From: Naganishia liquefaciens
Lineage: Eukaryota; Basidiomycota; Tremellomycetes; Filobasidiales; Filobasidiaceae
NCBI GenBank assembly: GCA_013423385.1
Contig: BLZA01000005.1
Location: 744,001-808,000 of the forward strand
DNA: 64,000 nucleotides
Reading direction: 5' to 3'
The notes under the pieces were generated by a model. That model was not told where the DNA came from. It did not search any database and was given only the letters and a program-made list of their open reading frames with translations. A program made the position numbers and the translations under genes. Positions 1 through 11,438 of this stretch are shown here, one piece after another. Numbering within the stretch: the stretch's first letter is position 1; each line of letters starts with the position of its first letter.

Positions 1-1846
1 ACAGGCGGATACTCATCCTGGATGCAGTCTGGGATGAGACAACTCTTGCAGCAAAGGAAGAACAACAACAACGACACGCCTACGGATGGCAAGTGTGCTT
101 ATATGACCAAAAACCGTGAATGCTGATCCGCAACCAAAGGAGCATGGTCTGCGATCCGGATTCACATCTCAGTCGAGCTAGCAAAGACCGAATTCTCAAT
201 CACGAAGTCGCACAGAATACCTCGAGCCTCACGGAAAAGAGCTTTATTGAGGATCACGTGGCCACGTATGATTACTGCCATAATCCGAGTCTTTCGAAGC
301 AGGTATGTGAAGGTGTATCAGTCTCGGATGGAGGCTGAGAAGACGACGCTCTGCAGCATGGAATGCTGATAGTAAACGACCGAGGACCGTCACCGATGGT
401 GCCTGTCATTTCCTACTGCAAAGTAAGCTAGCTCACTTGTCCGTTCAGTTCGTGAAATCTAATTCTCGCAGACCACTCATAACAACGATATCATGGGTGT
501 CGCGCTCGATGCGATGAACAGTACGTGTGATCTCCTCCCCCTCTCGTTCCTCGCTAACCGAGTCTCAGAAACCCTACCTGCAATGGCCTGGAAGGAAAAA
601 ACGATCGACAAAGTTGTCTGGCGAGGGTCTTTTACCGGCGCATTCCATGGCGAGCAGTTCCACTGGCGGAACTCGCAGCGAGAGCGAATGGTCACGCTTG
701 CGAACAATCGGGAAGATCATATGATGGATGTTTTGGTGCAGCAAGGACGCAAATTGAAGAGGAAAGAGTATTCCTTAGAGTCACTGAACGAGCGCTTCCT
801 CGATATCGAGCCGGTCGGCGGAGCGGTACAAGTGAGTAGTGAGCCTCGAGTCGGCAGCAACTGCCAACTGACAGCTGCTTTCAGTGGTCCGTCTTTCACT
901 TGTTTCATGGGCGCGCACTTATTCGCTTCCAGCCATCCCAAGGTGTGCGATCAGATGCTCGAAGAATTCACCTTTGGTGACATGATGACGCCAGAGACGG
1001 CATTAAAGTAGTGAGTGGCATATTGGAAACCGTTGACACCACTCTCTGATTTCCCGGCTCAATTTTCAGCAAGTATACTGTTGACATCGATGGAAATGGC
1101 TGGAGTTCGCGGTTCAGTAAGTCTTCGTCGGCAAGAGTCACGGAAGACGTGCTGATCCCATCTGCAGGACGATTGTTGACCAGTAGTTCGTGAGTTCGAA
1201 CGTCGCCGTCGCCGTTCATATCTGATATGACAATTTTAGTGTCATTTTGAAGAGCACTATCTTTGTGAGTCTTTTCCCATAAGCTGGAAGACAAAATTGA
1301 CACTGAACGATTTCAGCCGGAATGGAACTCGGTAAGTAGACATCGCTCGCAGAAGAGTCGCTTCTGACGGTGTATCTTGCAGGATATTCTCATCCCTTGG
1401 TATGTCCATCGCCTCATGCGACAACCGCCATTCACCTTTGTCTTCAGGTACCACTACGTCCCACTCAAAGTCGACTATTCCGATCTCTAGTATGTTTCCT
1501 CGCTGCCTCTTTGTCTCCCAGGGCTCATAAGCCTCTACCAGTGACATCATGGTCTACTTTGCCGGCAGCCCGGATGGACAGGTCAAAGGCCATGACGATC
1601 AGGCGGCCCGAATCGCGCAACGCGGACGCGCATTTGCGGTCGACCGTTGGCGGTGGGAAGATATGCAGAGTTACATGCTGCTGACGATACTCGAGGTGCG
1701 TACGATAGGAAAGCGGGTATCTCAGTGCGGGTTGACTGATGTTTCTTTCGACTCAGTATCAGCGTGTACTTTCCCGTGATCGACAAGCGCTGGATGTATC
1801 GCAGATTCAAGACGACGTGCATGCGCGCTGGAAGGAGATGTCATAG
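1..1846 (+). CDS. CAP10/GT90 family glycosyltransferase, 3' part
   Basis: Partial gene running in from the left edge; only the C-terminal part is present. Spliced exons give the CAP10 (GT90, O-xylosyl/glucosyltransferase-like) signature: KVVWRGSFTG followed by WRNSQRERMV (about 615-690), then YTVDIDGNGWSSRF, a leucine/serine stretch and VILKSTIFPEWNS (about 1070-1330), and IPWYHYVPLKVDYSDL split by an intron near 1450. The end has the usual WRWEDMQSYMLLTILEYQRVL. At least seven short introns interrupt it; one is 521-568, joining AAC A to AA. The stop is at 1844-1846. In Cryptococcus, GT90 proteins are Golgi type II enzymes acting in capsule and glycan xylosylation; that role here is inference from family. 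The acceptor substrate cannot be deduced. The 3' end faces Dsc2, with only 42 bp between the two stop codons. Confidence 0.88.
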
Positions 1847-1888
1847 AATGACGAGCAGATAGATATACACTTGCTGAACAGATGATAT

Positions 1889-3543
1889 CTATGTCGAGTC
1901 CTCTAGTAACAGCTCTACTGCCAATGCCGTATTATAATTACTGCTCAAAGCCCTCTCATCAGTAATCATTCCAGTGAGATGATCATTTGCCAACGACGTA
2001 CCTCCGCTGCAGCGCACGGACCACCGCATCCCTCGAGAGGTTGGGAAACATGCCGACCACCGAATCAATCTCGGCCTGACTCGGCGCCCCACGAGGCGTC
2101 GACTCGCCTGACGTCCCGGCGCCTTCCGTCCCCGCGCCAGCCCCGACACCACTCATCATTCCCTCGCCGCCCGATGTTGATCGGATGCCCACCGCCTCAC
2201 CGGCTCGATCGACCCATCCGCCAAGCCCGAATCTCGACGGTCGCGCGCCAAGGAACGGATTCCTCTGCGTTGTTGTTGTTGTCGTCGTCGTCGCTGCGGG
2301 CGCCGCCACTTCAGACTCCCGTTCGCGTGCCGCCTGCTCCTGCGCCGCCTGCGCTTGCACCGCCTGGAGTCCCTGCAAAACTCCAACAAGCCGCTGCCGT
2401 CTCACCGCCACTTCCTCGCCCACCCGCCGCCGGGTTGCCGCCTCGCGTTCCTCTGCTCCGCGTACGACGCGCTCGAGCTCCCACAGCCGGGCGACGCTCT
2501 GCGCGGCGCTTTCCGAGATTTCGCCGGGAAGGACACGGTCGGCTCGGCGTGGGGGCGCTGAACTCTGCGGGTCGATGAGCGGGTGGAGGAGTCGGGAGGC
2601 GATTTGGGTGAGGGGTTGGGGAAGGCGGAAGTGCGGAAGGGTAGGGGAAGAGTTGTAGAGGATGCTGAAGATAATCCCGGGGAAGAAGGCGATGGCTGAC
2701 GATGGGAATTGATGGAGTAGGAGCTGAGCACGAAAAGCTGATTAGCGTTTGTAGATGTGGGCTTCTGTGGGAACGTACGAAAAAGGGGTAGAGATACGTT
2801 GTGACTTTATTCGAAAGGCGGACGCCAAAGACGTTGACCGTATACAGAACGGGACTTGATTCATCGACGAGTCAGCCTCGAATACACCCAAACGGGACAA
2901 GCATGTAGACTCACACCATCCGATGATACTGCCACCATCTAGCCAAACGCTCATTCAGCAAACATCACGGATCGCTCAGCTCCTCGTGAGCCAGACTTAC
3001 ATCGCGCCAAGGACGGCAAAGCTTCCCGCGGGCACGACATTCAATACCGTCCACGGCGCCAGCAGCACGACGAGCAGAAACGATGCCAGCGTACTGAATA
3101 CCGACGCGAGAATCAGGAATGACTGGCATGGGGGGATCAGCGACACCGAGGACCTTTGCCAACGAGAGGAGCTTACCGTAAACTTTCTCGTGCCGAATGC
3201 GCTTGATGAAGTGTCAGTATGCGCAAAGTAGGGAAGCACCCGAGTTTGACATACCGCTCGACGTGGATTCCTAGGTTGTAAAATGCCATGATGGCCATCA
3301 ACAAGTCTACGGAGTTCGTAAACGCAAGGGGATGCACAAGTAACCTCCAGTACTGCATGTCTTGTTCAGCTCGATCTTTACAGCCGTGGCGAACGACAAG
3401 CGTACCTGATGATGAGTGCGCATATGGGGCACCCATTGGACGTGAGCGTACTGCTTGATATCTGCGAGTGCGAGCACGAGGGAGAGGGACGCCGTGGTGA
3501 GGATGCATGTTTTTGTTGTTGGGGCATGTTGGAAGCCCGACAT
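1889..3543 (-). CDS. DSC2: Dsc2-like rhomboid pseudoprotease with C-terminal CUE/UBA domain
   Basis: The start MSGFQHAPTTK (ATG 3543-3541) and the following segments (VQWVPHMRTHHQ, YWRLLVHPLAFTNS, LLMAIMAFYNLGIHVER, FGTRKFT) match the UBAC2/Dsc2 family of inactive rhomboid-like membrane proteins. Hydrophobic segments follow (SFLILASVFSTLASFLLVVL), then a low-complexity Ala/Thr/Gly-rich linker. The C-terminus is a ubiquitin-binding CUE/UBA fold, IDSVVGMFPNLSRDAVVRAL, joined over an intron (donor GTACGTCG about 2002, acceptor about 1949) to SNYNTALAVELLLEDST and a TAG at 1889. Without that splice the helix pattern is broken, so I prefer the longer model to the stop at 1983. Dsc2 is a subunit of the Golgi Dsc E3 ubiquitin ligase that activates SREBP in fungi and degrades membrane proteins (family knowledge). 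It shares a 263-bp divergent promoter with the RRM-like gene at 3807. Confidence 0.82.
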
Positions 3544-3806
3544 GGCTCTGATGAGGAGAGCGAGACGATGGGAGAGGACGGGGCAGCGTGACAAGATGAG
3601 AAACATAATGCAACCCTGCTCGAGCTTCCCCTGCTGGTCGTCCAGAGCCCTTTGCGGATGCAAATACGTAGTGCGGGGCTCCCCGCGTTGTGGGCGGGCG
3701 CACCTCGAATTTCCGATCACCTCGAGTCGTCTTCTCTTCATGTCCATGCAACCGTCCTATGCTCTGCCATGCCTTCCTGCTCGCCACTCATCCATCCGCT
3801 CTCATA

Positions 3807-4778
3807 ATGAAGTTTACACCGCGCCTGCGCTCGCTCCATGCGGAAACGAATCTCGTCATTCACGGCGTACCACGTACCTGGCTTCCACAAGACGTGACCA
3901 ATGCCCTTGAGGAGATCGGCGCAACCCGCTCCGGCGCACCCACCCTCGGTTCGTCCCTTCCGTTTCGCTACAGAATGCAAAGGCTGATCCTTTTAGCAGT
4001 GACAAAACAACCAAAAATCTTTACTCCACTACCAACAGCATACAACACCGCCCCACCCCCTGCTACCGCCTCGTTCCACATCACATTCCCCTCGCCCTCG
4101 GCCCTCAAACAGGCCTGCCTCGCGCTTCCACGCGCTGGAGCGCGTTTCCTCGGCTTTCCCGCGGGACCGGGATCAGCGGTCAAGAAGCACGCCGGCTTGA
4201 AGTTTGAATCGACGGGGGAAGACGCCGCGCGATGGGTCGTCAGTCTTGCCGGAAAGGAATGGATGTCGACCGAGGGAAAACGCACCGGAACGGGGACGGG
4301 CGCGAATCAGCAAGATGAGACGTCGGTTCTTGATGCTCCGACGACCAAATCCACCTCGAAGAACGCCACAAACCAGGAGACGCTGAGTGGTTACCTCGCT
4401 GCATTTGTCGCTGCCAACCCGGCGCCACTCGCGCTTTCGAAACGCGGCCACCAGGTCCTCCTCCGCGGCTTACCATCGACGGTATCCGAGGAAAACGTAC
4501 GCAAGCTGGGCGCCGATTTCAAGATTGACGATACGTACGGCATCTGGCGAGTGCCCAAGTAGGTTTTTATTCCTCCCCTCGTTTTAACCCGTTTACTCTT
4601 CCTAACCGCGTTTCAATTGATCCCCGAAAGACTGCAAGCAGACCGCACATCGTCACATATCATCTCACTGCCCTCGCCCTCCGAGGCGCATCGCTTTGTG
4701 CGCGCCGTGCACAACAGGCGATACGGCGGGCGCCAATTCGATCGCGAATTTGTCATGCGGGCCGAGGTGGTCTCGTAA
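3807..4778 (+). CDS. Degenerate RRM-domain protein, possibly mitochondrial
   Basis: Start MKFTPRLRSLHAETN at 3807 is chosen because the in-frame upstream extension (to 3690) is Cys/Pro-rich and lies in the divergent promoter with Dsc2. Two RRM-like segments are visible. The first is NLVIHGVPRTWLPQDVTNAL near the N-terminus. The second is HQVLLRGLPSTVSEENVRKL near 4450, whose last strands continue in the final exon as SEAHRFVRAVHNRRYGG. The basic N-terminus and the RRM layout suggest an organellar RNA-binding protein, which is inference. A candidate intron at 3949-3996 (GTTCGT to CTTTTAG, 48 nt) is a multiple of three with no stop, so retention and removal are both possible. The last intron starts at about 4559 and ends before ACTGCAAGCAG. 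Stop TAA is at 4776-4778. Precise orthology is not recognised. Confidence 0.7.
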
Positions 4779-5892
4779 ATGTGTCGTGCTGTATTCCAAA
4801 AGTCCGCGACACGAAGCGGGTCGTAGGGAGATGAGATATGCATGGGTTTCGCTCTATGTAGCTCTGGTTGCGTGCGCTCGCGTACCGCTTGGCTCCAGCT
4901 GATCACGCCAGGGTGAGGCAACATCGTCGCAGACAGACGACCCCCTTAATACTTTCCATGGCACCATACGGATGTGGCCACTTGTGGGCAGTAACTTTTT
5001 TCCGATAGATAAAAGTCACAGGAGCGGCAATCATTGCCGCTCGCACTGTCCGTCATTTGGACCTTGATCATGGCATCACATCTCTCTCTCACGGCGCTCG
5101 AGCTCATATATAAGGGGGGGGGGGGGTGCACGCTGCGATGTCTGATGCGAAAGCGATGAAAATCCCCGCAGAAGAAGCGGTCAATCCCGGGCGTAGTCAA
5201 GGCACCACTGGTGTACCCTTCGCGTTCTGGTCCTCTCAATCAGGTCCATGTCATTTTCAAGGGCCGTTTGATAACTCAAGGCACGCAGACTAGAAGATTT
5301 GGTATCGTGTGTCGACCACGCTGCATGTGTCCGGCTCCGGGGCGTGAGTGAAGGGCGTCGAGTATATGCACAACGTTGCGACGAAGCTGCGGTGGGCTTC
5401 TCTTCTTTATCTTTCTTCCCGATTCGCCGTCAAAAGGATGATACTCCCTGCCCGTTCTACATCAGATTCCGCTGCCTACAAATGCGTACATCTTGTCTCC
5501 GAACATTGCCTTTCGGGAGGTTCGTGGTCAAGAGAATACGTCTCCGCAATTGAATGAGCGAGCCGCGTACCTCTCCATCTGTGCTGTTGCTGCTTGACGA
5601 TAAAATCGCAAGTATTGCACTGGGAACTCACATGTCTCTCAATTCGTATGTCGGGGCTCTGGGGAAGAAGGAGGCTCTGCGCCAAGTCCGAACTTCGATC
5701 ACATCAAACCAAAATGTAAACACAAGCAGCGTAGCGAAGGGAGATTCGTGCATGTCTCGCTAGAGCGTCAATCAACATATCTGTGCTCGCTCAAGTGGAA
5801 TTGGCAGTGTCGTTCGTGTTCATGGACAAGAAACGCCGGATCGCGTCCAGTCATCAACCCAGCATCGGTCGCGAACGAGTCGTAAAGCCGCA
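4779..5892. other. Intergenic region, no supported gene
   Basis: About 1.1 kb between the RRM-like gene and the Mto1-like gene. Small open frames on both strands lack splice signals, composition or similarity that I can defend. It holds a 13-nt G run at 5114-5126 directly after a TATATAAG sequence. It probably contains the 3' UTR of the left gene and a long promoter/leader for the right gene. Confidence 0.6.
5114..5126. repeat. 13-nt G run
   Basis: Homopolymer G tract directly after TATATAA in the intergenic region left of the Mto1-like gene. Confidence 0.9.
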
Positions 5893-8800
5893 ATGAGCGG
5901 ACATTTCGTCCTGTCGACACCCCACCACGGAAATCAGACCGTTCTCCATGGCAAGACTTTGCCCGATATCAGCCTCGGCTCGATGGCGGGCTCCTTTGAC
6001 GCGGAGCAGCAAGAGGAGCTAGACTTGCAGAGGCAGAATGGGGGTGGTGGACGGGAATCCCAGATGTGGAATGGAGGTTGGCGCGCAAATTGTGAGTCAA
6101 CCTCCTGTACGTACGCAAGAGCCTCTGTTCAACTACTGTTCAAGCAGTGGACGGACCAGCTGCAATGACTCCTCAAGCTAGACGTTCTGCCACACCTACT
6201 GGAACGCCTCCGACGGCATACCGTACAGCCGTCACCTCTTACGACGAATCTGCTTCAATCTCGGCTCAAGCATTCTCCAAGCGTCGACCGCTCCCGAGTA
6301 GCGCTACCGACTCTAGTATATCCGTTGATCAAGCCAAGCTGCCTGCTGGCATGTATTTTGCCTTCGGAGATGCATCGAAAGACAGCGCAGACGACGATGA
6401 TGATGATCTTTTGAGTCAGAGTCAAATGCTTCCCACTACGAGTCCCGGATGGGAAGGAGCGACTGCTAGCAGGAGAGGCGGAGATGGCAACGGGAGATCG
6501 AGTCGTGCCAGTATGGCCGGCAGTATGACGGCGTCGCGAAGCGGAAGACAGAGTGTCGCGTCGAGCGACATTCGGCAATCGCAGAATGTGAATCACGTTC
6601 AGCAAATGACGCTCCGTGACCAACAGCAGGTAAGGCCAAGTTCGATTTGAACGTCTGACGGGCTGACCTCTCCTTGACCTAGGATCACGAAAAACTCCGT
6701 ACAGAAAACTTTTCTCTGCGGTTGGAGAATGCTTCGCTGAAGGAGCTCGTGCACAAGAAGATTGACCGGGACAAAGCCGAGCTCTTTACGGAAAATGCAA
6801 ACCTCAAAGCGACCATCGAATCGCTCATGCAGAGTACAAAGCAAAATAAGAAGGTCATCTTGCAACTGCAGCGTGCACTGGAAAAAGCCGCTAAAGAGCA
6901 GGCTTCCATGGAGGACAATTTGCAAGCGCTGACTGGGGAAAATGGGGAACTCGAACGCCTGCGAGCAGACATCAGGGACGAGGAAGACGCCCGGATATCG
7001 GCAGAGAACAGGCTTCGCGAAATGCAGGACGAGCTGGATGAAGCGAGACACAGCCGTTCTCGCGAAGAGGCGACCGAGCAGTATGAAGTGGGTTGGTTGG
7101 TTTATTCGGATCGTTCTTCTAGCTGATCCACTGGAAACAGGAGTTGATGGCGGACCTCAGAGAACGACTGCAAGAGGCTGAACAGGATGCCCAGACCCAT
7201 CAAGTCCGCGCCGACAAGGCCGAAGAACAGATGGAAGACTTACGAGAAGCGATGGCAAAGCTCACTGACGAACGGGATAAGCTGCAGGATGAGGTAGACA
7301 CACTGCAGGCAAACGCCGGACCAAATGAGGAACAAAAGGAGCTAGAAAACCGTCTGCACGAGGAAATCGACAGCCTGAGCAGTGTACGTAAAATATGTGC
7401 CAAACCTTGTGTCTAGCTAATCTTGATGTGACATTACAGGATAAAGCATCACTGCAAAGGGAAATGGAAGCACTTCGAGTCACGTTGACAGCTCGGGAAG
7501 ACGAGAATCAGGATATCGAGCGACTTCGCCGTGACATTCGTGAGCTGGAAGCTATCATTCAGGAGAAGAACGATTCTCTGGAACGGGCGGCCGGCATGGA
7601 GGAAGAACTCGAGGAACTCCGGGCCATTGCCGATGAGAAGGAAGCCGCGCTGGAAGAGATTGAAGCCCAAAACAAGGCGGATCTAGCGGACCTTGACGAA
7701 CAGTGGAGGGCATCACTGGCACAGGCCGAGGAGAAGATCCAGATACTTGAAGAGGACATTTCAGAAATGGAAGAACGATTCAAAGCGACTACTGAGCAAT
7801 TGACCGATAAAATCATGGAAGCGGAGACCCTCAACCAAGAGCTACAGCAGGTAAGCTCAATGACGTTCTTGCGCAAGCGGTAATGCTGATGATACTTGCG
7901 ATCACTAGATGGACAGTCAACTTGCGATCCTGGAAAAGGACAAAGAACGCTTGATTGAAGAACTTCGGTCAGCGGACCGCGAGGTTCAGGAAGCAGACTT
8001 GACTCGAGAGGTGAGAAGTACCGCGTTACAAAAGTCCCCGCACGCGCTCATCAAAGCTCGACGCGACAGGCCGTTCATCATTTGGAAGATGAAGCGCGAG
8101 AGCTCAGGCAAGCGGAGGAGCACGCTTTGCGCGAAAGAGACAACCACAGAAGGACGGTGGACGAACTGTCGCGACAGCTAGCGAGCATCGAAGGCGAAAG
8201 GCGAGCCGAAAAAGAGCAAAACAGGCAGCTAATAGCCGAAAGGGATGACCTCGCAATCGAAATCAGGCGTAGAGAACAGGCTTTCGAGAGCGAGGTCGAG
8301 CATTTGAGAGGCGACGCAGAGCAAGAGGTCGAAAGGTGGAAGCGCATGATCAGCGAAAAGGAACAGGCAAGTCATCCACGAATATATCCAAGATTTACCG
8401 CTGATCGGATGCTGCCAGAGCAATCTTCGTCTGTCGCAGGAGCTCGAAGCTGCCCGAGAGAACCTGGCTCACAAGGACGAGGATGTCCGGGATCTGCAGG
8501 ACGCCCTCAATAAGCTGGAGAATGCGAGAAGGCGACTTGGAGACGAGCGAAGCATCGATCAATATTCTTCGCAATTGGAGATTGACCGAGTCAAGAGGGA
8601 CCTGGCCAGAAACGAAGATCAATTGCACCGAGCTCTCGAGGATATTCAGAATTTGGAAGCAACACTCAGTGACAAGCAGGCCGAACTTGCGGATCTGGTA
8701 TGTGTTTAGATTCGTCTCTGGTCTGTCGCTTACTACGAACTGTTGGCGTGAAAAGATTGCCGAAAAGCGAGACACGGAATCTCGATTGACCGCTGAGCGA

Positions 8801-10004
8801 CAGGACCGATTGGCTATCTCCGATAAACTGTCGGAAGCGATAAAGGTTGGTCCCCGCACGGAAGAAAGAAGTGCCCTGTATTGATGGATGGCATGATCAT
8901 CGATCCAGGTTGCAAGACAGGCCGAGAATAATGCCTCTGGCTACCGAGAGCGCATAGAGGAACTCGAAAGGCGCCTGTCCGACGATCGCAAGAGTTTGAC
9001 TGCAAGTGTGCGACAGTCGGACAAGCCGGCCAAGGAAGTTCAAGATCTGTTGCGAACTGCTTATGTAAAAATCTCGCAAGTTCTCAACCTGGACGTAAGT
9101 ACAACCATTATCGTTGTGATCAAGTCATTCTGATGGCTGGACTCAGTCCGATGTTCCAAACACTCCTACCGCCCTACGGGAGAAGCTTTCCTTGCGGCTC
9201 AAGCAGCTCGTTAACATGGCAGGCGACTATGAGAAGAAGATCCGTGGGATAGAGATAAAGCTCGAATATGGTATAGCGTATGTGAGGGTCATGCCACTGC
9301 GCTGGGTCGATCTGACGTTGCGATTCCATAGCAATCTGAATAGGGAGCTCGACTCCAAGAAGCGTCTGCTGGATAACGTCGAAAACTCGGTTGCCAAGAT
9401 GACAGCGGCGAAGCAAGAATGGCGGGCGAAGCTTCTGGCCAAGGAGGAAGAACTCGCTCAAGCCAAGGCAAGTCGCATTCACGCTTCAGCGAATATCCCG
9501 TCTGATCCATTTTTGTGTTCCGCGCGAAGGCTCGACAGCGGGAGATCGCTTCGGAACTTGCATCGTTCAAGGCCTCCAATACTGTCGAATCCTCGAGCGA
9601 GCTTCGTTCGTTGCAGGTCAAGGCATCATCGGGGGACAAACGCGTAAACGCATTAAGCAATCAGCTGGCCGAGTTGCAATCCATTATTGCCTCGCAAGAA
9701 TCCAAGCACGCCGAGGCGACGAACAAATGGGAGGACCGCGTGCGCGAGTATGAAAAACGGCTGAAGGCGGCTGCGGAGAAGGTCAAGGCGGAGAAACAGG
9801 GAGGCAAAGAGAGAGTAAACCATCTGGAACAGACCGTTCGGTGAGTGCTTTTTCCATCTCTCATTCGAAGATCAGGAAAATTGACCGATGATGAATCATA
9901 GGGACCTGAATGAGCAGATCAAGCTATTGCGGGCCAAGGAGGGTCGATTGAACGCGATTGTTAGGGCGGCCTCGTTTACGCGAGATGACCCGGATGCACT
10001 GTGA
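5893..10004 (+). CDS. Mto1/centrosomin-like coiled-coil microtubule organiser
   Basis: Start MSGHFVLSTPHHGNQ at 5893. After a Ser/Arg/Gly-rich N-terminal region with an acidic DDDDDD run, the stretch TLRDQQQ then DHEKLRTENFSLRLENASL (spliced around 6630-6680) resembles the CM1 (centrosomin N-terminal motif 1) pattern that recruits gamma-tubulin complexes. The rest is an almost unbroken heptad-rich coiled coil of Glu, Leu, Arg and Lys to about 9840, cut by roughly 10-12 introns of 50-60 nt. Near 9170 a less regular segment, NTPTALREKLSLRLKQLV, resembles the middle of fungal ApsB/Mto1 proteins. It ends DLNEQIKLLRAKEGRLN...RDDPDAL with TGA at 10002-10004. Known relatives (S. pombe Mto1 and Pcp1, A. 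nidulans ApsB) act at spindle pole bodies and cytoplasmic MTOCs. Mto1-type and Pcp1-type proteins cannot be separated by eye. Some exon edges are approximate. Confidence 0.78.
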
Positions 10005-10330
10005 AAGGCGATCATAGTGGATGAGCGATGTCTATAGTACTTGAGTTTTTGTATGATAGCGGACTTTCGTTCTTCCTGATACTGTATGGGTACCACGATT
10101 GCTGTGCGAGACGACATGTCGCGGCTTGGAATTTCATGAGTCGAGGCTTCATGAGTAAAGGCTAATCACAAGCGACTTTGGGCATCCAACAGGGGACGCG
10201 CCTCTCGCAATACTTCAGTGTTCTACCATGATGCTGTGATGTGCCATATCATTATATACAACATGCGATCCCTAACCAAAAGCTCGAATTTCAAAAGAAA
10301 CCCGGCTATTGCGTCCCCCGCTGACTATCC

Positions 10331-10978
10331 CTACTTGGTGAAAGCCTTGATGACCTTGGCCGAGATATGCAGGAAGAAGATGGATGCGATGAAGGAGATG
10401 GCGAGAACGATGACGACGTAGGGGTCACTACCAAAGGGTATGTCGCGTCAGTACATGGTCCCAACGGTCTTGCCGCAAGTCCCCAAGCTTGACTTGTTCA
10501 CTTGCTGACCAGGCATCGGCCCGGACGTTGAACGGGGCGGATAGGTGTAGAAGGTGGGAGGGGGGGGGGGGAGGGTATCACTTACATCTGAAGACCCGAT
10601 TCCCCAGAGTCCGTGTACAGCTTGAGCATCGTGTTGCTCGATCCACCAGCACCGGCGGCACGCGAGGATGTAGGCTTTGGGGCCGTGGGCGCTCGACGTC
10701 TGTTCCGAATACGTCCAGGAAAGGAAGGGGAAGCAAATGAGCGAAAGAGACCTGGAAGGCGCGAGTAATCTTGTGGGAAGGGGGGGGGGAACGTACCTGA
10801 CGGCGTTGGCTCCGGGAGGTCGAGAGACGGCAGAGGAGACGGCTCCGGCTCCTGTGGGCGAGCTTGGGCGGGGTGTGTCGGCCTGAGGGGAGAAGACACG
10901 GGCAGAAGTGGACACGGACGTGCCGAGGTCAGCGGGTCGGCAAGAGCTAGGGGAACTACGTTCGGTCTGACGCACCAT
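10331..10978 (-). CDS. SBH1: Sec61 complex beta subunit
   Basis: Four coding exons give a 99-residue protein: 10978-10976 (the ATG alone), 10882-10797, 10699-10586 and 10427-10331. The sequence ADTPRPSSPTGAGAVSS, then RRRAPTAPKPTSSRAAGAGG and SSNTMLKLYTDSGESGLQ, followed by DPYVVIVLAISFIASIFFLH, is the standard Sec61 beta layout: a disordered cytosolic N-terminus, the conserved segment before the membrane, and one C-terminal transmembrane helix ending AKVIKAFTK. It is the tail-anchored beta subunit of the ER translocon. The first intron (10975-10883) starts GTGCGT and ends CCCCTCAG. Reading through it would give a non-conserved MVRQTERSS start, so the start-codon-only exon is preferred. Introns 2 and 3 carry poly(C) runs close to their donors (G runs on the plus strand at 10780-10789 and 10560-10571). 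Confidence 0.93.
10560..10571. repeat. 12-nt G run (C run in Sec61 beta intron 3)
   Basis: On the gene's strand this is a C tract starting about 14 nt after the GTAAGTGATA donor of SEC61 beta intron 3. Confidence 0.9.
10780..10789. repeat. 10-nt G run (C run in Sec61 beta intron 2)
   Basis: On the gene's strand this is a C tract beginning 7 nt after the GTACGTT donor start. Confidence 0.9.
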
Positions 10979-11438
10979 TTTTCAAAATGTGAGTAATTAG
11001 GAGGCGGGGAAGGAGAATGCAAAGTGATGGCTGAGATGTTTGAGTGCAAGGTGCGGCAGGGGAGGACCGGACGAGGTGTAGATGTGTCGATTGGTCGCCA
11101 GGGGCCGTTCTCGCTTCAATCAGACGCGTGGAGAGTGGTTTATTAGCGAAGAATGGGCATTTTTGGGTGGGTGATCTGGCGGGGAAGGGGGCAATAAAGG
11201 AGCCTTTATTGTGCACCCTCGATCGGCGTTCCCCCGCTTCCCGACGGCAAACAACGCGAGCCGGACCGAGGGGGATGGCGTGTCGCACGCTTGGATTGAA
11301 TAATCTATTTCGGTGAATATATAGAGCAGGAAGCCACCCTTGTTCGGGGCGTACCATTCACATGCTATAGACCCGCTCCTACATACGGCTCGCCGCGCAA
11401 CACATAGCCTACACAAAGCTACCACTTCCCGCGGAATC

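Noticed and set aside
10582-11049. 155-codon minus frame overlapping SEC61 beta
   Set aside because: It reads through two introns of SEC61 beta. Only its last part coincides with a true exon, and the remainder is Pro/Ser-rich shadow sequence.
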